From contig CAZSZO010000008.1 of assembly GCA_964611125.1 (NCBI GenBank), positions 1-64,000 of the forward strand: 64,000 bases of DNA. Direction: 5' to 3'. The notes below the pieces were generated by a model. That model saw nothing but the letters and a program-made list of their open reading frames with translations. It had not been told where the DNA came from and searched no databases. How positions within the stretch are numbered: position 1 is the first letter of the stretch; each line of letters starts with the position of its first letter. Made by a program: the position numbers and the translations under genes. Source of the stretch: JAEUIX01 sp964611125. Its GTDB lineage: Bacteria > Planctomycetota > Phycisphaerae > Phycisphaerales > UBA1924. Below, in pieces: positions 17,264 to 27,758 of this stretch.

Positions 17264-17605
17264 CTACGGCCCGAAGCGCCGCCCCGTGTCCGGGTCGAGC
17301 ATCGTCCAGCGCTGCTCGCGGCACAGCCGCAGCAGCACCGGGAAGGCGAAGTCATCGTCGGTCATCGTGACCATCACCTGACGGACCTCGCCGTCGACCG
17401 GCGCCATCTCCATGTACAGGCCCGGGCCGTACATGACCAGGCCGCCCATCCCGCCCTTGGGGGGGGATCCGTCGGGCGCCGTGTTGTACCGGCTCAGCGC
17501 CGCCGTGACCTCGGCGATCGTCCCGAGCGCGGGCAGACCCTCGCCATCGCCCCCACGGGGATCAACAGCCTGCTGCAGCACGAGTTGACGCGAGGATCGG
17601 GCCAC
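17264..17605 (-). CDS. Small conserved-looking protein, unknown function
   Basis: A 113-residue protein with no recognised family. The second half is well ordered in appearance: GLYMEMAPVDGEVRQVMVTM, then DDDFAFPVLLRLCREQRWTM and LDPDTGRRFGP. This alternation suggests a small alpha/beta domain. No signal peptide or membrane segment. The start is uncertain: GTG at 17605 or GTG at 17581, both with weak ribosome binding sites. It lies between a permease gene and a CheY-like regulator gene and may belong to the regulator's transcript, being 65 nt downstream of it in the same direction. Confidence 0.55.
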   Translation of the reverse strand: MARSSRQLVLQQAVDPRGGDGEGLPALGTIAEVTAALSRYNTAPDGSPPKGGMGGLVMYGPGLYMEMAPVDGEVRQVMVTMTDDDFAFPVLLRLCREQRWTMLDPDTGRRFGP

Positions 17606-17670
17606 GGGGCGTCATTATTGGCAGAGCCGATGGGTCCCGTCGGCCTGCCGCACGGTCAACCCCGGCGCCT

Positions 17671-18162
17671 CTACTTCTTGACCTTGCGGGCCTTCGCGGG
17701 CTTGTCGGCCTCGTGATCGCCGTCATCCTGGGCCTGGCTCTGCACCGCCGCCGGGGCGGGCGCCACCGCGCCTTCGCCTGACTTCCGCCGGGCCACCAGC
17801 TCAACCGACACGCTCAGCAGCTTCTCGAGCGGCACGGGCTTGAGGAGGTAGCGATCGACGCCCAGCGACTCGGCGTACGCCTGGTGCCGCTTGCCCTCGT
17901 TGGCCGTGAGCATGATCACCGCCGGGCAGTTGTCGTAGCCCTTGATCTTCTCAAGCACCAGAAAGCCCGACCGCTTGGGCAGCATCATGTCGAGCACCAC
18001 CAGGTCGGGCGTCTGCTCCTGGCAGACCCGCACCGCCTCGTTACCGTCGGCCACGGGATGAGTTTCGGCGCCCTCAGCCTTCATCGCCGTCTCCATCGCC
18101 TCCAGCACGTCGGCGTCGTCATCGACGAGCACAACCTTCACCCCGTTCAGTCGGCTGCTCAT
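17671..18162 (-). CDS. Single-domain (CheY-like) response regulator
   Basis: A 163-residue receiver protein. VKVVLVDDDADVLEAM carries the acidic pair (about Asp14-15), the phosphoacceptor Asp is in LVVLDMMLPKRSG (about residue 57), and Lys in YLLKPVPLEKL (about 108) completes the active site; MLTANEG has the conserved Thr. There is no DNA-binding or enzymatic output domain. The C-terminal 40 residues are Ala/Gln/Asp-rich and end in a Lys/Arg cluster (KPAKARKVKK), which may bind nucleic acid or a partner. Start is the ATG at 18162. It is divergent from the amtB-glnB pair, with 341 nt between, but any functional link to nitrogen is only by position. Confidence 0.85.
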   Translation of the reverse strand: MSSRLNGVKVVLVDDDADVLEAMETAMKAEGAETHPVADGNEAVRVCQEQTPDLVVLDMMLPKRSGFLVLEKIKGYDNCPAVIMLTANEGKRHQAYAESLGVDRYLLKPVPLEKLLSVSVELVARRKSGEGAVAPAPAAVQSQAQDDGDHEADKPAKARKVKK

Positions 18163-18380
18163 GTGCACCCTTTCACTCCCCGCCACCGGCCCAGCCCACC
18201 CGCGGCCCTGACCAAGCTCAAGTATGTCCCGCCCGCTGGCCGCCTTCCAATCCTGATCCGCACCGGTGGGGCCAATGTTCCACGATGATCGTGTTCCGCG
18301 GGCCCCGGGGCGCTTGAGGAAGGCCGCCGGGCGCCTGGCGACGACCAGACCTGGCCACCCAATACCCCGCGATGACCGAT

Positions 18381-18409
18381 TTGACGTTCCGCAACTGTTA
18401 CGGGATGAT
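18381..18409 (+). promoter_or_regulatory. Candidate promoter for amtB-PII
   Basis: TTGACG (18381-18386), a 17-nt spacer and GATGAT (18404-18409). It is the best sigma-70-like pair in the 341-nt divergent gap before amtB, leaving a leader of about 85 nt. The gap also holds a short palindrome TTCCACGATGATCGTGTTCC around 18274-18294. No sigma-54 (TGGCAC-N5-TTGC) element was found. Confidence 0.5.
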
Positions 18410-18503
18410 GATTCGTCCCGCGAAGCCGCATCCCCGGCCGATGCGGGTGACCGAATTGGGCCCGGGGATTCGATGCCGGGTCTGCTCTTCACGGGGCTGA
18501 GTC

Positions 18504-20327
<1,824 letters not shown>

Positions 20328-20390
20328 CCGCCGCGTTGGCTCGGTCGCTGTCCCCTCTTCCTTTCCGCGTTCCTCTTCCGGGAGCCCGCC

Positions 20391-20744
20391 ATGAAACTCG
20401 TCACGGCCGTCATCCGGCCTGAAAAGCTCGAAAGCGTCCGGCGCGCCCTTGCCGAGTCCGACGTCTACCTGATGACGATCACCGAGGTTCAGGGCTTCGG
20501 GCGGCAGCGCGGCGTAGTCGAGGTCTATCGCGGGCAGGAGCTCGAGGAGCGCTTCCTGCCCAAGCTCAAGATCGAGCTCGCCGTGAATGACGCATTCGTC
20601 GGCGCCACCATCGAGGCGATCGTCAGCGGGGCCCGCACGGGTGAGACCGGCGACGTCGGCGACGGCAAGATCTTCGTCATGCCGCTGGACGACTGCATCC
20701 GAATCCGCACGGGCGAGTCTGGCCCCAGCGCCATCGGGCCCTGA
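20391..20744 (+). CDS. glnK: PII nitrogen regulatory protein
   Basis: A 117-residue PII signal protein that binds ATP/ADP and 2-oxoglutarate and blocks AmtB with its T-loop. MKLVTAVIRPEKLESVRRAL and TEVQGFGRQRG are standard. In the T-loop, Tyr46 is kept (EVYRG) but the uridylylation site, Tyr51, is Leu (QELEERFLPK). In the B-loop, the usual TGxIGDGKIFV is TGETGDVGDGKIFV: three extra residues at about 86-88 in the nucleotide-binding loop, encoded beside a GGCGACGTCGGCGAC near-duplication. The C-terminal RIRTGE is normal. It is cotranscribed with amtB. I call it glnK by context; glnB is possible. Control is likely by ligand binding alone. Confidence 0.93.
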   Translation: MKLVTAVIRPEKLESVRRALAESDVYLMTITEVQGFGRQRGVVEVYRGQELEERFLPKLKIELAVNDAFVGATIEAIVSGARTGETGDVGDGKIFVMPLDDCIRIRTGESGPSAIGP

Positions 20745-21044
20745 CCACTCCGGCCCCCCCGGCCCCCCGGCCGCCCCACCCCCGCTCATCCCCGTTCCCC
20801 TCCGTGGCCAAGCCGGGGCGACTTGGCCGTCTTCGTGTGTCTCCCGACGCGAGGCCGCGCGGGGGTCGACCCAGGCGATTGGTGCGAAATCAGGAAAATC
20901 GCGGCCCAGGAATCCCAACTTTGACTTAAACTGTCCGGGATACCCGCTTCCCTCGGGTGGGAAAGCGGTAAATTCCTCCCACCCGCCCCGGCTGGCGCCG
21001 CTTGTGCGCCCAGTCTTCGCTCGGGTTTTGCTCAGGAGCAGTGC
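20745..21044. other. Intergenic region before the cytochrome gene
   Basis: Proline-tract-like GC-rich sequence (20750-20800) gives way to an AT-richer 100 nt with TTGACT at 20921-20926 but no convincing -10 at the right spacing. CCCGCTTCCCTCGGGTGGG near 20943-20961 can form a hairpin. AGGAG at 21034-21038 is the ribosome binding site of the next gene. Confidence 0.4.
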
Positions 21045-24000
21045 ATGACCTCCGCCGCTTCCGCCCGTCTTCGGAGAGCATTCGGGCCCCGTCCGGTGGT
21101 TTTGACCGGGGTCTCGTCCGGGGCTTCGGCCTGGGTCTGGGCCTTGGCCTCGACTGTGGGGGTGTTGGGGGTGGGGGCGGGTTCCGCCGCGGCCCAGGCC
21201 CCGAGCAACGCGTTCACAAACTGGGAGACGCCGCACGTCCACCCCATCGAGCTCACCCCGGACGGAACCAAGCTGCTGGCGGTGAACACGGCCGACAACC
21301 GGCTGGAGGTGTACGCGGTTTCTGGTGGGGGTGGGGGTGTGCGGGTGCTGACGCCGCTGGCGTCGATCCCCGTCGGGCTCGATCCAGTCACCGTGCGGGC
21401 CCGCACCAGCGGTGAGGCCTGGGTGGTCAACCACATCTCCGACTCGATCAGCATTGTCGACCTCAACCTGATGACCGTGCGGCGGACGATCAAGACCCAG
21501 GATGAGCCTTGCGATGTGGTCTTCGCCGGTCCGGGCGGCGACGCCACGCAGGCCTTTGTCTCCTGCCAGGCGCCGCACGTCGTGCAGGTCTTCAGCGCCT
21601 CGGCGCCCGCCCTGCCGGTTTCAACGATTTCAATCATCGGCGAGAGCCCTCGCTCCCTGGCGGTGAGCCCCGATGGCGCCCAGGTCTATTGCGCCATCTT
21701 TGATTCGGGCAACAACACCACGATCCTGGGCGGCGGCTCGCTGAACCTCGGGGCCGGCAATCTCGCCTTCCCCCCCAACGCCGTCAGCGACCCCGTCGGG
21801 CCCTACGCCGGCGTCAATCCGCCGCCCAACGCCGGGACCGGCTTCAGCCCGGCTCGCAGCGCCGCCGCGTCGACCAACCTGCCCGTGGGCCTGATCGTCC
21901 GCAAGGACTCAGCCGGGCGGTGGTTCGACGACAACAACCGCGACTGGACCAGCCTGGTTTCGGGTGCGAACGCCGCGCGCTCCGGCCGTCCCGTCGGCTG
22001 GGATCTGGCCGACCACGACTGCGCGATCATCGATGCATCATCGCTCAGCGTGTCCTACAGCCGCGGGCTGATGAACATCTGCATGTCGGTGGGCGTCAAC
22101 CCCGTCACCGGCGTGGTGACGGTGATCGGCACCGAGGCGACCAACGAGGTCCGCTTCGAGCCCAACGTCAACGGCGTCTTCGTGCGCGTCAAGATGGGCT
22201 CCTTCAGCCCCGCGGCGCCGCTCGGCGGCCCCGTGATCGACCTCAACCCCCACCTGAGCTACGCCGTGCGCACGCTGCCTCTGGCCCAGCGGGGCGAATC
22301 CATCGGCGACCCCCGCGCGATCATCTGGGATTCCACCGGTCTGCGCGGCTATATCGCGGGCATGGGCTCGAACAACATCATCACCATCGATCAGGGCGGC
22401 CAGCGCTTCGGCGCCCTGGCCCCGCTGGCCGTCGGCGAGGGCCCAACGGGCTTGGCCCTGCACGAGGCGAGCGGCACACTCTTTGTCATGAACAAGTTCG
22501 GCGCATCGATCTCGGTGATCGACACCGCCGCGTGGAGCGAGGCCGTCCGTGTGCCGCTCCACGACTCCACGCCCACGGCCATCAAAGTCGGCCGCAAGCA
22601 CCTCTACGACACGCAGAAGAACTCCGGCCTGGGTCAGGCGTCGTGCGGCTCCTGCCATGTCGACGCCCGCAACGACCGCCTGGCGTGGGACCTGGGCGAC
22701 CCCACCGGCGCCTCCGGCTCGCTGGCCAACCGCAACCTGGGCATGGGCTTCCCGGGACTCGCCCCCGCGACCACGAACGTGGCCTTCCAGCCCTTCCACC
22801 CCATGAAGGGCCCGATGACCACGCAGACCATGCAGGACATCATCGGCAAGGAGCCCCACCACTGGCGCGGCGACCGCCTGGGGATCGAGGAGTTCAACGG
22901 CGCGTTCGTCGGCCTCCAGGCCAATGACGTCGTCCTCACCCCGGCCGAGATGCAGCAGTTCGAAGACTTCTTGGCCAGCATCACCTTCCCGCCCAACCCC
23001 TTCCGCAACTTCAACAACACCCTCCCCACGAGCCTCCCCCTGCCCGGGCACTTCACCACCGGCCGCTTCGGCCCCGCCGGGCGTCCTCTTCCCAACGGCA
23101 ACGCCCAGAACGGTCTGGCCCTGTACCGCAGCACGAACCGCCGGCTCGACTCCAACGCCTTCGCCTGCGTCACCTGCCACACGCTGCCCACCGGCGCGGG
23201 GCCTGACATGACCTTCAGCGGCGCCCAGTGGATCCCCATCCCCGCCGGTCCCAGGGGCGAGCGGCACCTGGGCCTGGTCAGCGTTGACGGCTCAACCAAC
23301 ACCTCGATCAAGATCCCCCAGACCCGTCAGCTCTATAAGAAGGTCGGGTTCAATACCACGCAGCTCATCAACACCTCGGGCTTTGGCGTGCTGCACGACG
23401 GCTCGGTCGATTCCATCGAGCGGTTCGTCGCCGAGCCGGTCTTCACCCTCGCCTCGGATCAGGAAGTGGCCGACATGGTCGCGCTGCTGCTGGCCTTCTC
23501 AGGGTCGGATATGCCGCTGGGCTCGCCCACCAACGTCTTCATTCCCCCCGGCCCCCTCAGCAAGGACAGCCGCGCCGGCGTCGGCGTGCAGGTCACCATC
23601 GATTCCACCGGCGACGCCCCGGCGATCACGCTGCTGGGCCAGATGGTCGCCGAAGCCAACGCCGGGCGCCTCGCCCTCGTCGCCAAGGGCCGCTGGGCCG
23701 CCCCGGGCGGCCCCGTGCTCCCGCGCGGGGCCTTCTACGCCGGCGGCGGGAACTTCCAGACCGACCGGCGGGCTGAGATCCTCACCCAGGCCCAGCTCCT
23801 CGCCCTCGCCGGCCCCGAGACCCCCATCACCTTCACCGTCGTCCCCACCGCCAACCAGCAGCGCATCGGCGCCGACCGCGACAGCGACGGCTTCTTCGAC
23901 CGCGACGAGCTCGACGTCTGCAGCAACCCCGCCGACAAGAACAACTTCCCCGGCTCGCGCGGCAGCGTCGACTTCAACGGCGACCTCCGCGTCGACCCCG

Positions 24001-24131
24001 ACGATCTCTCCGACTTCATCAGCGCGTTCTTCGCCATCCCCGCCGACCCGCGTGCCGACTTCAGCGGCGACGGCAACGTCGACCCCGATGACCTCTCCGA
24101 CTACATCACCCGGTACTTCAGCGGGTGCTGA
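21045..24131 (+). CDS. Secreted beta-propeller/di-haem protein with dockerin-like tail
   Basis: A 1028-residue exported protein. The signal sequence is long (hydrophobic about 27-50, cut near AAAQA). Residues about 55-520 contain YVTN/lactonase-type beta-propeller blades (HPIELTPDGTKLLAVNTADN, GEAWVVNHISDSISIVDLNL, ESPRSLAVSPDGAQVY). Then come two CxxCH haem c motifs, CGSCH (Cys534) and CVTCH (Cys708), about 174 residues apart, as in di-haem peroxidase (MauG/CCP)-like proteins. The tail has two dockerin-like repeats (DFNGDLRVDPDDLSDFI, DFSGDGNVDPDDLSDYI). The ATG at 21045 has AGGAG six nt upstream. A periplasmic or surface redox enzyme is likely; the substrate is unknown. Propeller plus di-haem proteins are known in planctomycetes; the dockerin-like tail adds a likely sorting or binding signal. 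Confidence 0.85.
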   Translation: MTSAASARLRRAFGPRPVVLTGVSSGASAWVWALASTVGVLGVGAGSAAAQAPSNAFTNWETPHVHPIELTPDGTKLLAVNTADNRLEVYAVSGGGGGVRVLTPLASIPVGLDPVTVRARTSGEAWVVNHISDSISIVDLNLMTVRRTIKTQDEPCDVVFAGPGGDATQAFVSCQAPHVVQVFSASAPALPVSTISIIGESPRSLAVSPDGAQVYCAIFDSGNNTTILGGGSLNLGAGNLAFPPNAVSDPVGPYAGVNPPPNAGTGFSPARSAAASTNLPVGLIVRKDSAGRWFDDNNRDWTSLVSGANAARSGRPVGWDLADHDCAIIDASSLSVSYSRGLMNICMSVGVNPVTGVVTVIGTEATNEVRFEPNVNGVFVRVKMGSFSPAAPLGGPVIDLNPHLSYAVRTLPLAQRGESIGDPRAIIWDSTGLRGYIAGMGSNNIITIDQGGQRFGALAPLAVGEGPTGLALHEASGTLFVMNKFGASISVIDTAAWSEAVRVPLHDSTPTAIKVGRKHLYDTQKNSGLGQASCGSCHVDARNDRLAWDLGDPTGASGSLANRNLGMGFPGLAPATTNVAFQPFHPMKGPMTTQTMQDIIGKEPHHWRGDRLGIEEFNGAFVGLQANDVVLTPAEMQQFEDFLASITFPPNPFRNFNNTLPTSLPLPGHFTTGRFGPAGRPLPNGNAQNGLALYRSTNRRLDSNAFACVTCHTLPTGAGPDMTFSGAQWIPIPAGPRGERHLGLVSVDGSTNTSIKIPQTRQLYKKVGFNTTQLINTSGFGVLHDGSVDSIERFVAEPVFTLASDQEVADMVALLLAFSGSDMPLGSPTNVFIPPGPLSKDSRAGVGVQVTIDSTGDAPAITLLGQMVAEANAGRLALVAKGRWAAPGGPVLPRGAFYAGGGNFQTDRRAEILTQAQLLALAGPETPITFTVVPTANQQRIGADRDSDGFFDRDELDVCSNPADKNNFPGSRGSVDFNGDLRVDPDDLSDFISAFFAIPADPRADFSGDGNVDPDDLSDYITRYFSGC

Positions 24132-24175
24132 CTGAAACTGACCGATCCGTCTTCGGCGGCGCGGAGCACATGTCT

Positions 24176-24559
24176 ATGCCCCAGGCCAAAAACGTCCTTG
24201 GTGGTCCGCTGCAGCCCTGCTCGATGGACCCGCTGACCGGGTTCTACCGGGACGGCTGCTGCAACACCGGTCTGGGCGATCGCGGCGTGCACTGCGTGTG
24301 CGCCGTGATGACGGCGGAGTTCCTGCAGTTCAGCAAGTCGCGCGGGAACGACCTGTCAACGCCGAACCCCGACATGGGCTTTCCGGGTCTGAAGCCGGGT
24401 GACCGCTGGTGCCTGTGCGCCCCGCGCTGGCAGGAGGCTTTCATCGCCGGGTTCGCCCCGCCGGTGGTGCTGGCCTCAACCCACATCGCGGCGCTCGAGT
24501 TCGTCGACCTCGAGGATCTCGTCGCCCGCTCGGATGCGCGGGAGAGCACCGAGCACTGA
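24176..24559 (+). CDS. DUF2237 family protein
   Basis: A 127-residue soluble protein of the DUF2237 family, whose function is not known. Typical features are NVLGGPLQPCSMDPLTGFYR with the following DGCC, HCVCAVMTAEFLQFSKSRGN, and GLKPGDRWCLCAPRWQEA, rich in conserved Cys and Trp. Two in-frame ATGs compete: 24170 and 24176. I prefer 24176 because GGAG lies nine nt upstream of it but only three nt from 24170. It follows the cytochrome gene by 44 nt in the same direction but the products have no obvious link. Confidence 0.82.
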   Translation: MPQAKNVLGGPLQPCSMDPLTGFYRDGCCNTGLGDRGVHCVCAVMTAEFLQFSKSRGNDLSTPNPDMGFPGLKPGDRWCLCAPRWQEAFIAGFAPPVVLASTHIAALEFVDLEDLVARSDARESTEH

Positions 24560-24853
24560 AGCCCGGTTGGCGTGAGCCAACGATCCAAGCCTCCGGCCGG
24601 GATCGACCCCTCCGCGACGCCGGAGGCGTCGACGTTCGTAGCCGGGGGTCAAGCGAATCCGCGAGCGCGACCCCCGGTTGAGGCGTGCCGATGGTGTTCG
24701 ACCCCGAAGGGGTCGACGTGGGGGTGAAGGCGTCACGAGCAGGCCATCGGCCTGCAGCCCGTCATCGGCGCGTGCTCCGGCGGTGTCGCTGCGCTCCGCC
24801 CCCGGCTATTCACGAATCAGGCCTTCAGCCTGGTGAATCAGGCCTTCGGCCAA
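24560..24853. repeat. Hairpin-rich intergenic repeat block
   Basis: Four perfect hairpins are packed here: GTTGGC-GTGA-GCCAAC (24566-24581), GCCTCCGG with CCGGAGGC (24589-24596 and 24620-24627), CCGGGGGTC with its complement (24642-24650 and 24669-24677), and TCGACCCC-GAA-GGGGTCGA (24698-24716). Two direct copies of GAATCAGGCCTTC lie at 24814-24826 and 24835-24847. It sits between convergent genes, so some stems may end transcription, but the density suggests REP-like mobile sequence. Confidence 0.6.
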
Positions 24854-25738
24854 TCACTCCCCGCCCGCCGTTCCGCCGTCCTTGGGTTTTCCCGAGTCCA
24901 GGTCCTGGCCTCGCATGTGCCGCACCATGTCGCGCGTGAATCGGGCCATCCGGGCCTTCTGCTTGGGCTCGGCGAGCTTGCCGCCGCGGTCCTGGACCGT
25001 CTTCATGAAGTTCGTCACCCGCCCGCGATCCATGCCCGTGTCGTTCTTGCGGGCGTTCTCCATGTCGCGTTTGGCCTGGCTGCGGGCGTCGGTCAGCCGC
25101 TCCTTGTCGGTCTTGTTGTTCTGAAAGCCGCTGACGTCCTCCAGCATCCGCGTGAACTCGTTGAACGAGTCATCGAGGAAGCCCTCGCGCTGCTCCTCGG
25201 CCACCGTGGCGTAGCGGTCGGCGAACGAGTCGAGCAGGTCCACCCCCATTTTCTCGATGTTCCGCTGCAGCTGCTCGCGGGCCTTGCCGGAGATGCCCGC
25301 CGCGAACGAGGCCATCAGCTCCGAGTCGCCCGCCGACATCCCCTTCAGGCGGGCCACCAGGTCCTTGATCAGGGCCAGCCGCTTGTCGATCGGCAGGCGG
25401 TTGAAGTCCTCTGACAGCAGCGTGTAATCCAGCACGTCCTCGATCTCGCCCTCGGCGTAGTCGGGGATCGGGCGGGTGCGGAACTCCAGGTACGCCCACA
25501 CCAGCACCCCCAGCGACAGCAGCACCCCCACGAAGAGCCCGAAGCGGCGAGCCGCCTGGCTGTCCGCCGCGCGGCGCAGCCCCGCGGCGTACGCCTGGAT
25601 CGCTTCCGAGCCGCGCGACCCGCCCGCAGCCCGATCCTGATGGCCCGGCATCGCCAGGTCATCGGGGCCGAGCAAGCTGGCCAGCGGCGACGGCTGGTCG
25701 CCGCCGCGAGGGTCGGAATGATCGGGCAGTGGGGCCAT
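24854..25738 (-). CDS. Single-pass membrane protein, unknown function
   Basis: A 294-residue protein I do not recognise. Residues 1-62 are polar and probably cytoplasmic, one membrane helix follows (about 65-83, RFGLFVGVLLSLGVLVWAYL), and the rest is charged and helical (EIEDVLDYTLLSEDFNRLPI, KREQLQRNIEKMGVDLLDSF, and a long Lys/Arg/Asp-rich tail likely to form a coiled coil). The tail ends Gly-rich. It is downstream of the pilin-like gene, with 91 nt between, in the same direction, so it may be part of a transcript that works at the envelope. No catalytic motif is visible. Confidence 0.7.
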   Translation of the reverse strand: MAPLPDHSDPRGGDQPSPLASLLGPDDLAMPGHQDRAAGGSRGSEAIQAYAAGLRRAADSQAARRFGLFVGVLLSLGVLVWAYLEFRTRPIPDYAEGEIEDVLDYTLLSEDFNRLPIDKRLALIKDLVARLKGMSAGDSELMASFAAGISGKAREQLQRNIEKMGVDLLDSFADRYATVAEEQREGFLDDSFNEFTRMLEDVSGFQNNKTDKERLTDARSQAKRDMENARKNDTGMDRGRVTNFMKTVQDRGGKLAEPKQKARMARFTRDMVRHMRGQDLDSGKPKDGGTAGGE

Positions 25739-25829
25739 GGGCGGTGGTCCTTGTCGGCCGGGGGGAGGGGGCGGGGCGGGGGGCGGGGACGAGGGGCGAG
25801 GGGATGGGGGGTCTGGGTTCAGAGTGGGT

Positions 25830-26489
25830 TCAGGGCGGCGGGAGCGTCGGCGGCGCGGGGGTGGGGGTTGAGTTCGAGCTCGCCGGGTCGAGGATCTGCC
25901 AGTCGACGCGCCAGTCGCCGTAGTAGAGGGCGTTCTTCTTGGTCAGCGGGTTGCCGGTGTGCCAGTCCTTGGAGTCGGCCAGCACCGGGAAATCGCGGTT
26001 GCGGACATCTTCGTAGAACTTGGTGACGTTGAACTCCTGGCGCGTATCGGCCCGGAAGATCTCCCGGACCAGCATCAGCACGCCCGGCCAATACTCGTAC
26101 GAAAAGCCCGTCGAGCGGCCGACGTCCTCGCCCTTGTCCTCCGGGCACAGGAAGGGCTCGGTGACGATGAGCTTGCCATCGGCGTCGTAGTAGGGCGCCT
26201 TGACGTCCATGTACGACTCGAGCAGATCGAGCAGCTGCGGGTCTTCGGGGTTGCGCGGGCGGCTGGCTTCATAGAACGGCTGCACCTTGGGCAGCAGGCC
26301 CTTGGAGTCCTTCATGTAGAGTTCGAACGCGGTGCCGAAGCCCTTGAGGTTGGTCAGGCACTTGATGCGGCGGGCCGTCGACCGGGCCGAGGCGAGCTGG
26401 GGCAAGGTGATCCCCACCAGCAGCGCGATGATGGAGATCACCACGAGCAGCTCGATCAGCGTGAATCCGCGCTCCCGCCTGCGGGCCAT
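25830..26489 (-). CDS. Type IV pilin-like/pseudopilin protein
   Basis: A 219-residue protein with a class III signal: MARRRERG followed by FTLIELLVVISIIALLVGIT. The G-F cut site and Glu at position +5 match prepilin peptidase substrates. The helical stalk continues with LPQLASARSTARRIKCLTNL. The C-terminal part (about 60-219) is a globular domain with a Cys-containing loop (FLCPEDKGED) and Pro-rich tail, and it does not show the planctomycete DUF1559 end. It could be a minor pilin or a secretion pseudopilin; no other secretion gene is in the window. The ATG at 26489 gives the normal short leader. It ends 91 nt before the next gene of the same strand. Confidence 0.85.
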   Translation of the reverse strand: MARRRERGFTLIELLVVISIIALLVGITLPQLASARSTARRIKCLTNLKGFGTAFELYMKDSKGLLPKVQPFYEASRPRNPEDPQLLDLLESYMDVKAPYYDADGKLIVTEPFLCPEDKGEDVGRSTGFSYEYWPGVLMLVREIFRADTRQEFNVTKFYEDVRNRDFPVLADSKDWHTGNPLTKKNALYYGDWRVDWQILDPASSNSTPTPAPPTLPPP

Positions 26490-26775
26490 GGTCAATCGTC
26501 CTCTGTCGGCCTCTGTCGGCGTCCGTATCCGCACGTCGGTACAAGGTTCGGGCGGCTGACCAATCCCGTAAACACGGGGACGCCAGCCCCGTGTTCTATG
26601 CCGGCGCCCGCGCCACGGTTGCGGCCAGATCGTCCGAGAACCCGACGCTTGCCTACGGAGTCCGCCGCGGCAGCGGGGGGGAAGGGCCCTCGCGCCGAGG
26701 TCACGGCGCCCACTCCCGACGTCGCCCCGCGCGAACGACATTCCCCACCGCTCCCGCGGTGGGCTCAGTCGGCCT

Positions 26776-27681
26776 TCACGGCAGGCTGGCCAACGCCAGG
26801 GCCATCCGCTGGTTCAAGGCGTGCCCCGAGCGCGCGGCGTTCACCCGCGCGTGGATCGGCCGTCCCGCCAGGGCCAGATCGCCCATGACATCCAGCAGCT
26901 TGTGCCGGGCCGGTTCGTTGGCGAACCGCAATTCGCACCCGACCGGCCCGTCGGGCCCCAGCACCACCACATCGCCCGGGGCAAGATGGGCGAAAAGCCC
27001 CGCCGCGCGCAACTGCTGGGCCTCCGCGGCGGTGGTGAAGGTCCGCGCCGGGGCGATGTCGCGGGCGTAGGCCTGCGCATCGGGCTGGTCGTAGTTGTGG
27101 CGGTAGTACGCCGATTGCGGGCTCATGGGGGCCCCGGGGCCGTAATCAAGGTCGTAGGTGATATCCAGAAACGGCCCATTTGCGGGGAGCGCGACCAGCC
27201 GAGCGTCGCCCTCGCCGACTTCCAGCGGCGTGGCGACCACGATGGGTCGGCTCGCGAGCGCCGGGCCCGGCCCTGCGGGCGAATCGACCACCCCGGCCGC
27301 CAGGATGGCGTCGACAAAGGGCTTCGCGGAGCCGTCGGCGAGCGGGATCTCCGGCCCATGCACCTCGATGAGTGCATCGGTGATCCCCACGCCGACCAGG
27401 GCCGAGAGCAGGTGTTCAACGGTCTGGATCGTCTCCCCCGGTTCACCAGTCAGGCGCAGGACGGTCTGGCGGGGGCGGGCGAGCACGCTGGCGGCGGTGG
27501 CGAGCACGCCAGGCGCTCCGGGCAGGTCCACCCGGCTGAGGCGGACGCCCTGCCCTGCCCCAGCCGGCCGGATGGTGACGGCGCACCGGCAGGCGCAGAA
27601 CAGTCCGACACCCTCGATGGCGACCGGACGGGCGACGGTCCTGAAGGGCGTCACGCTCGAGATGGGCGACCGATGCGGCAT
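26776..27681 (-). CDS. lpxC: UDP-3-O-acyl-GlcNAc deacetylase (LpxC)
   Basis: A 301-residue zinc deacetylase that carries out the committed step of lipid A synthesis. Zinc ligands are His90 in TVEHLLSAL, His260 and Asp264 in RHKLLDVMGDL; the catalytic His287 is in SGHALN. The domain order (two similar beta-alpha-alpha-beta halves) and length match single-domain LpxC; there is no fused FabZ as found in some bacteria. The ATG at 27681 gives a normal N-terminus. It is 77 nt downstream of lpxD in the same direction, the last clear gene of the outer-membrane block. Presence of LpxC and LpxD implies this planctomycete makes lipid A. Confidence 0.94.
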   Translation of the reverse strand: MPHRSPISSVTPFRTVARPVAIEGVGLFCACRCAVTIRPAGAGQGVRLSRVDLPGAPGVLATAASVLARPRQTVLRLTGEPGETIQTVEHLLSALVGVGITDALIEVHGPEIPLADGSAKPFVDAILAAGVVDSPAGPGPALASRPIVVATPLEVGEGDARLVALPANGPFLDITYDLDYGPGAPMSPQSAYYRHNYDQPDAQAYARDIAPARTFTTAAEAQQLRAAGLFAHLAPGDVVVLGPDGPVGCELRFANEPARHKLLDVMGDLALAGRPIHARVNAARSGHALNQRMALALASLP

Positions 27682-27758
27682 GTTCGGCAAGACTCGTAGG
27701 CGGCTCAGCGGTGGGGCGGCTCCGGGCGCCCCAGTCAGCGGCCCAGTCAGCGGCCTCC

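Noticed and set aside
20921..20950. Promoter at TTGACT before the cytochrome gene
   Set aside because: The nearest -10-like hexamers have the wrong spacing, so the match to -35 alone is not enough.
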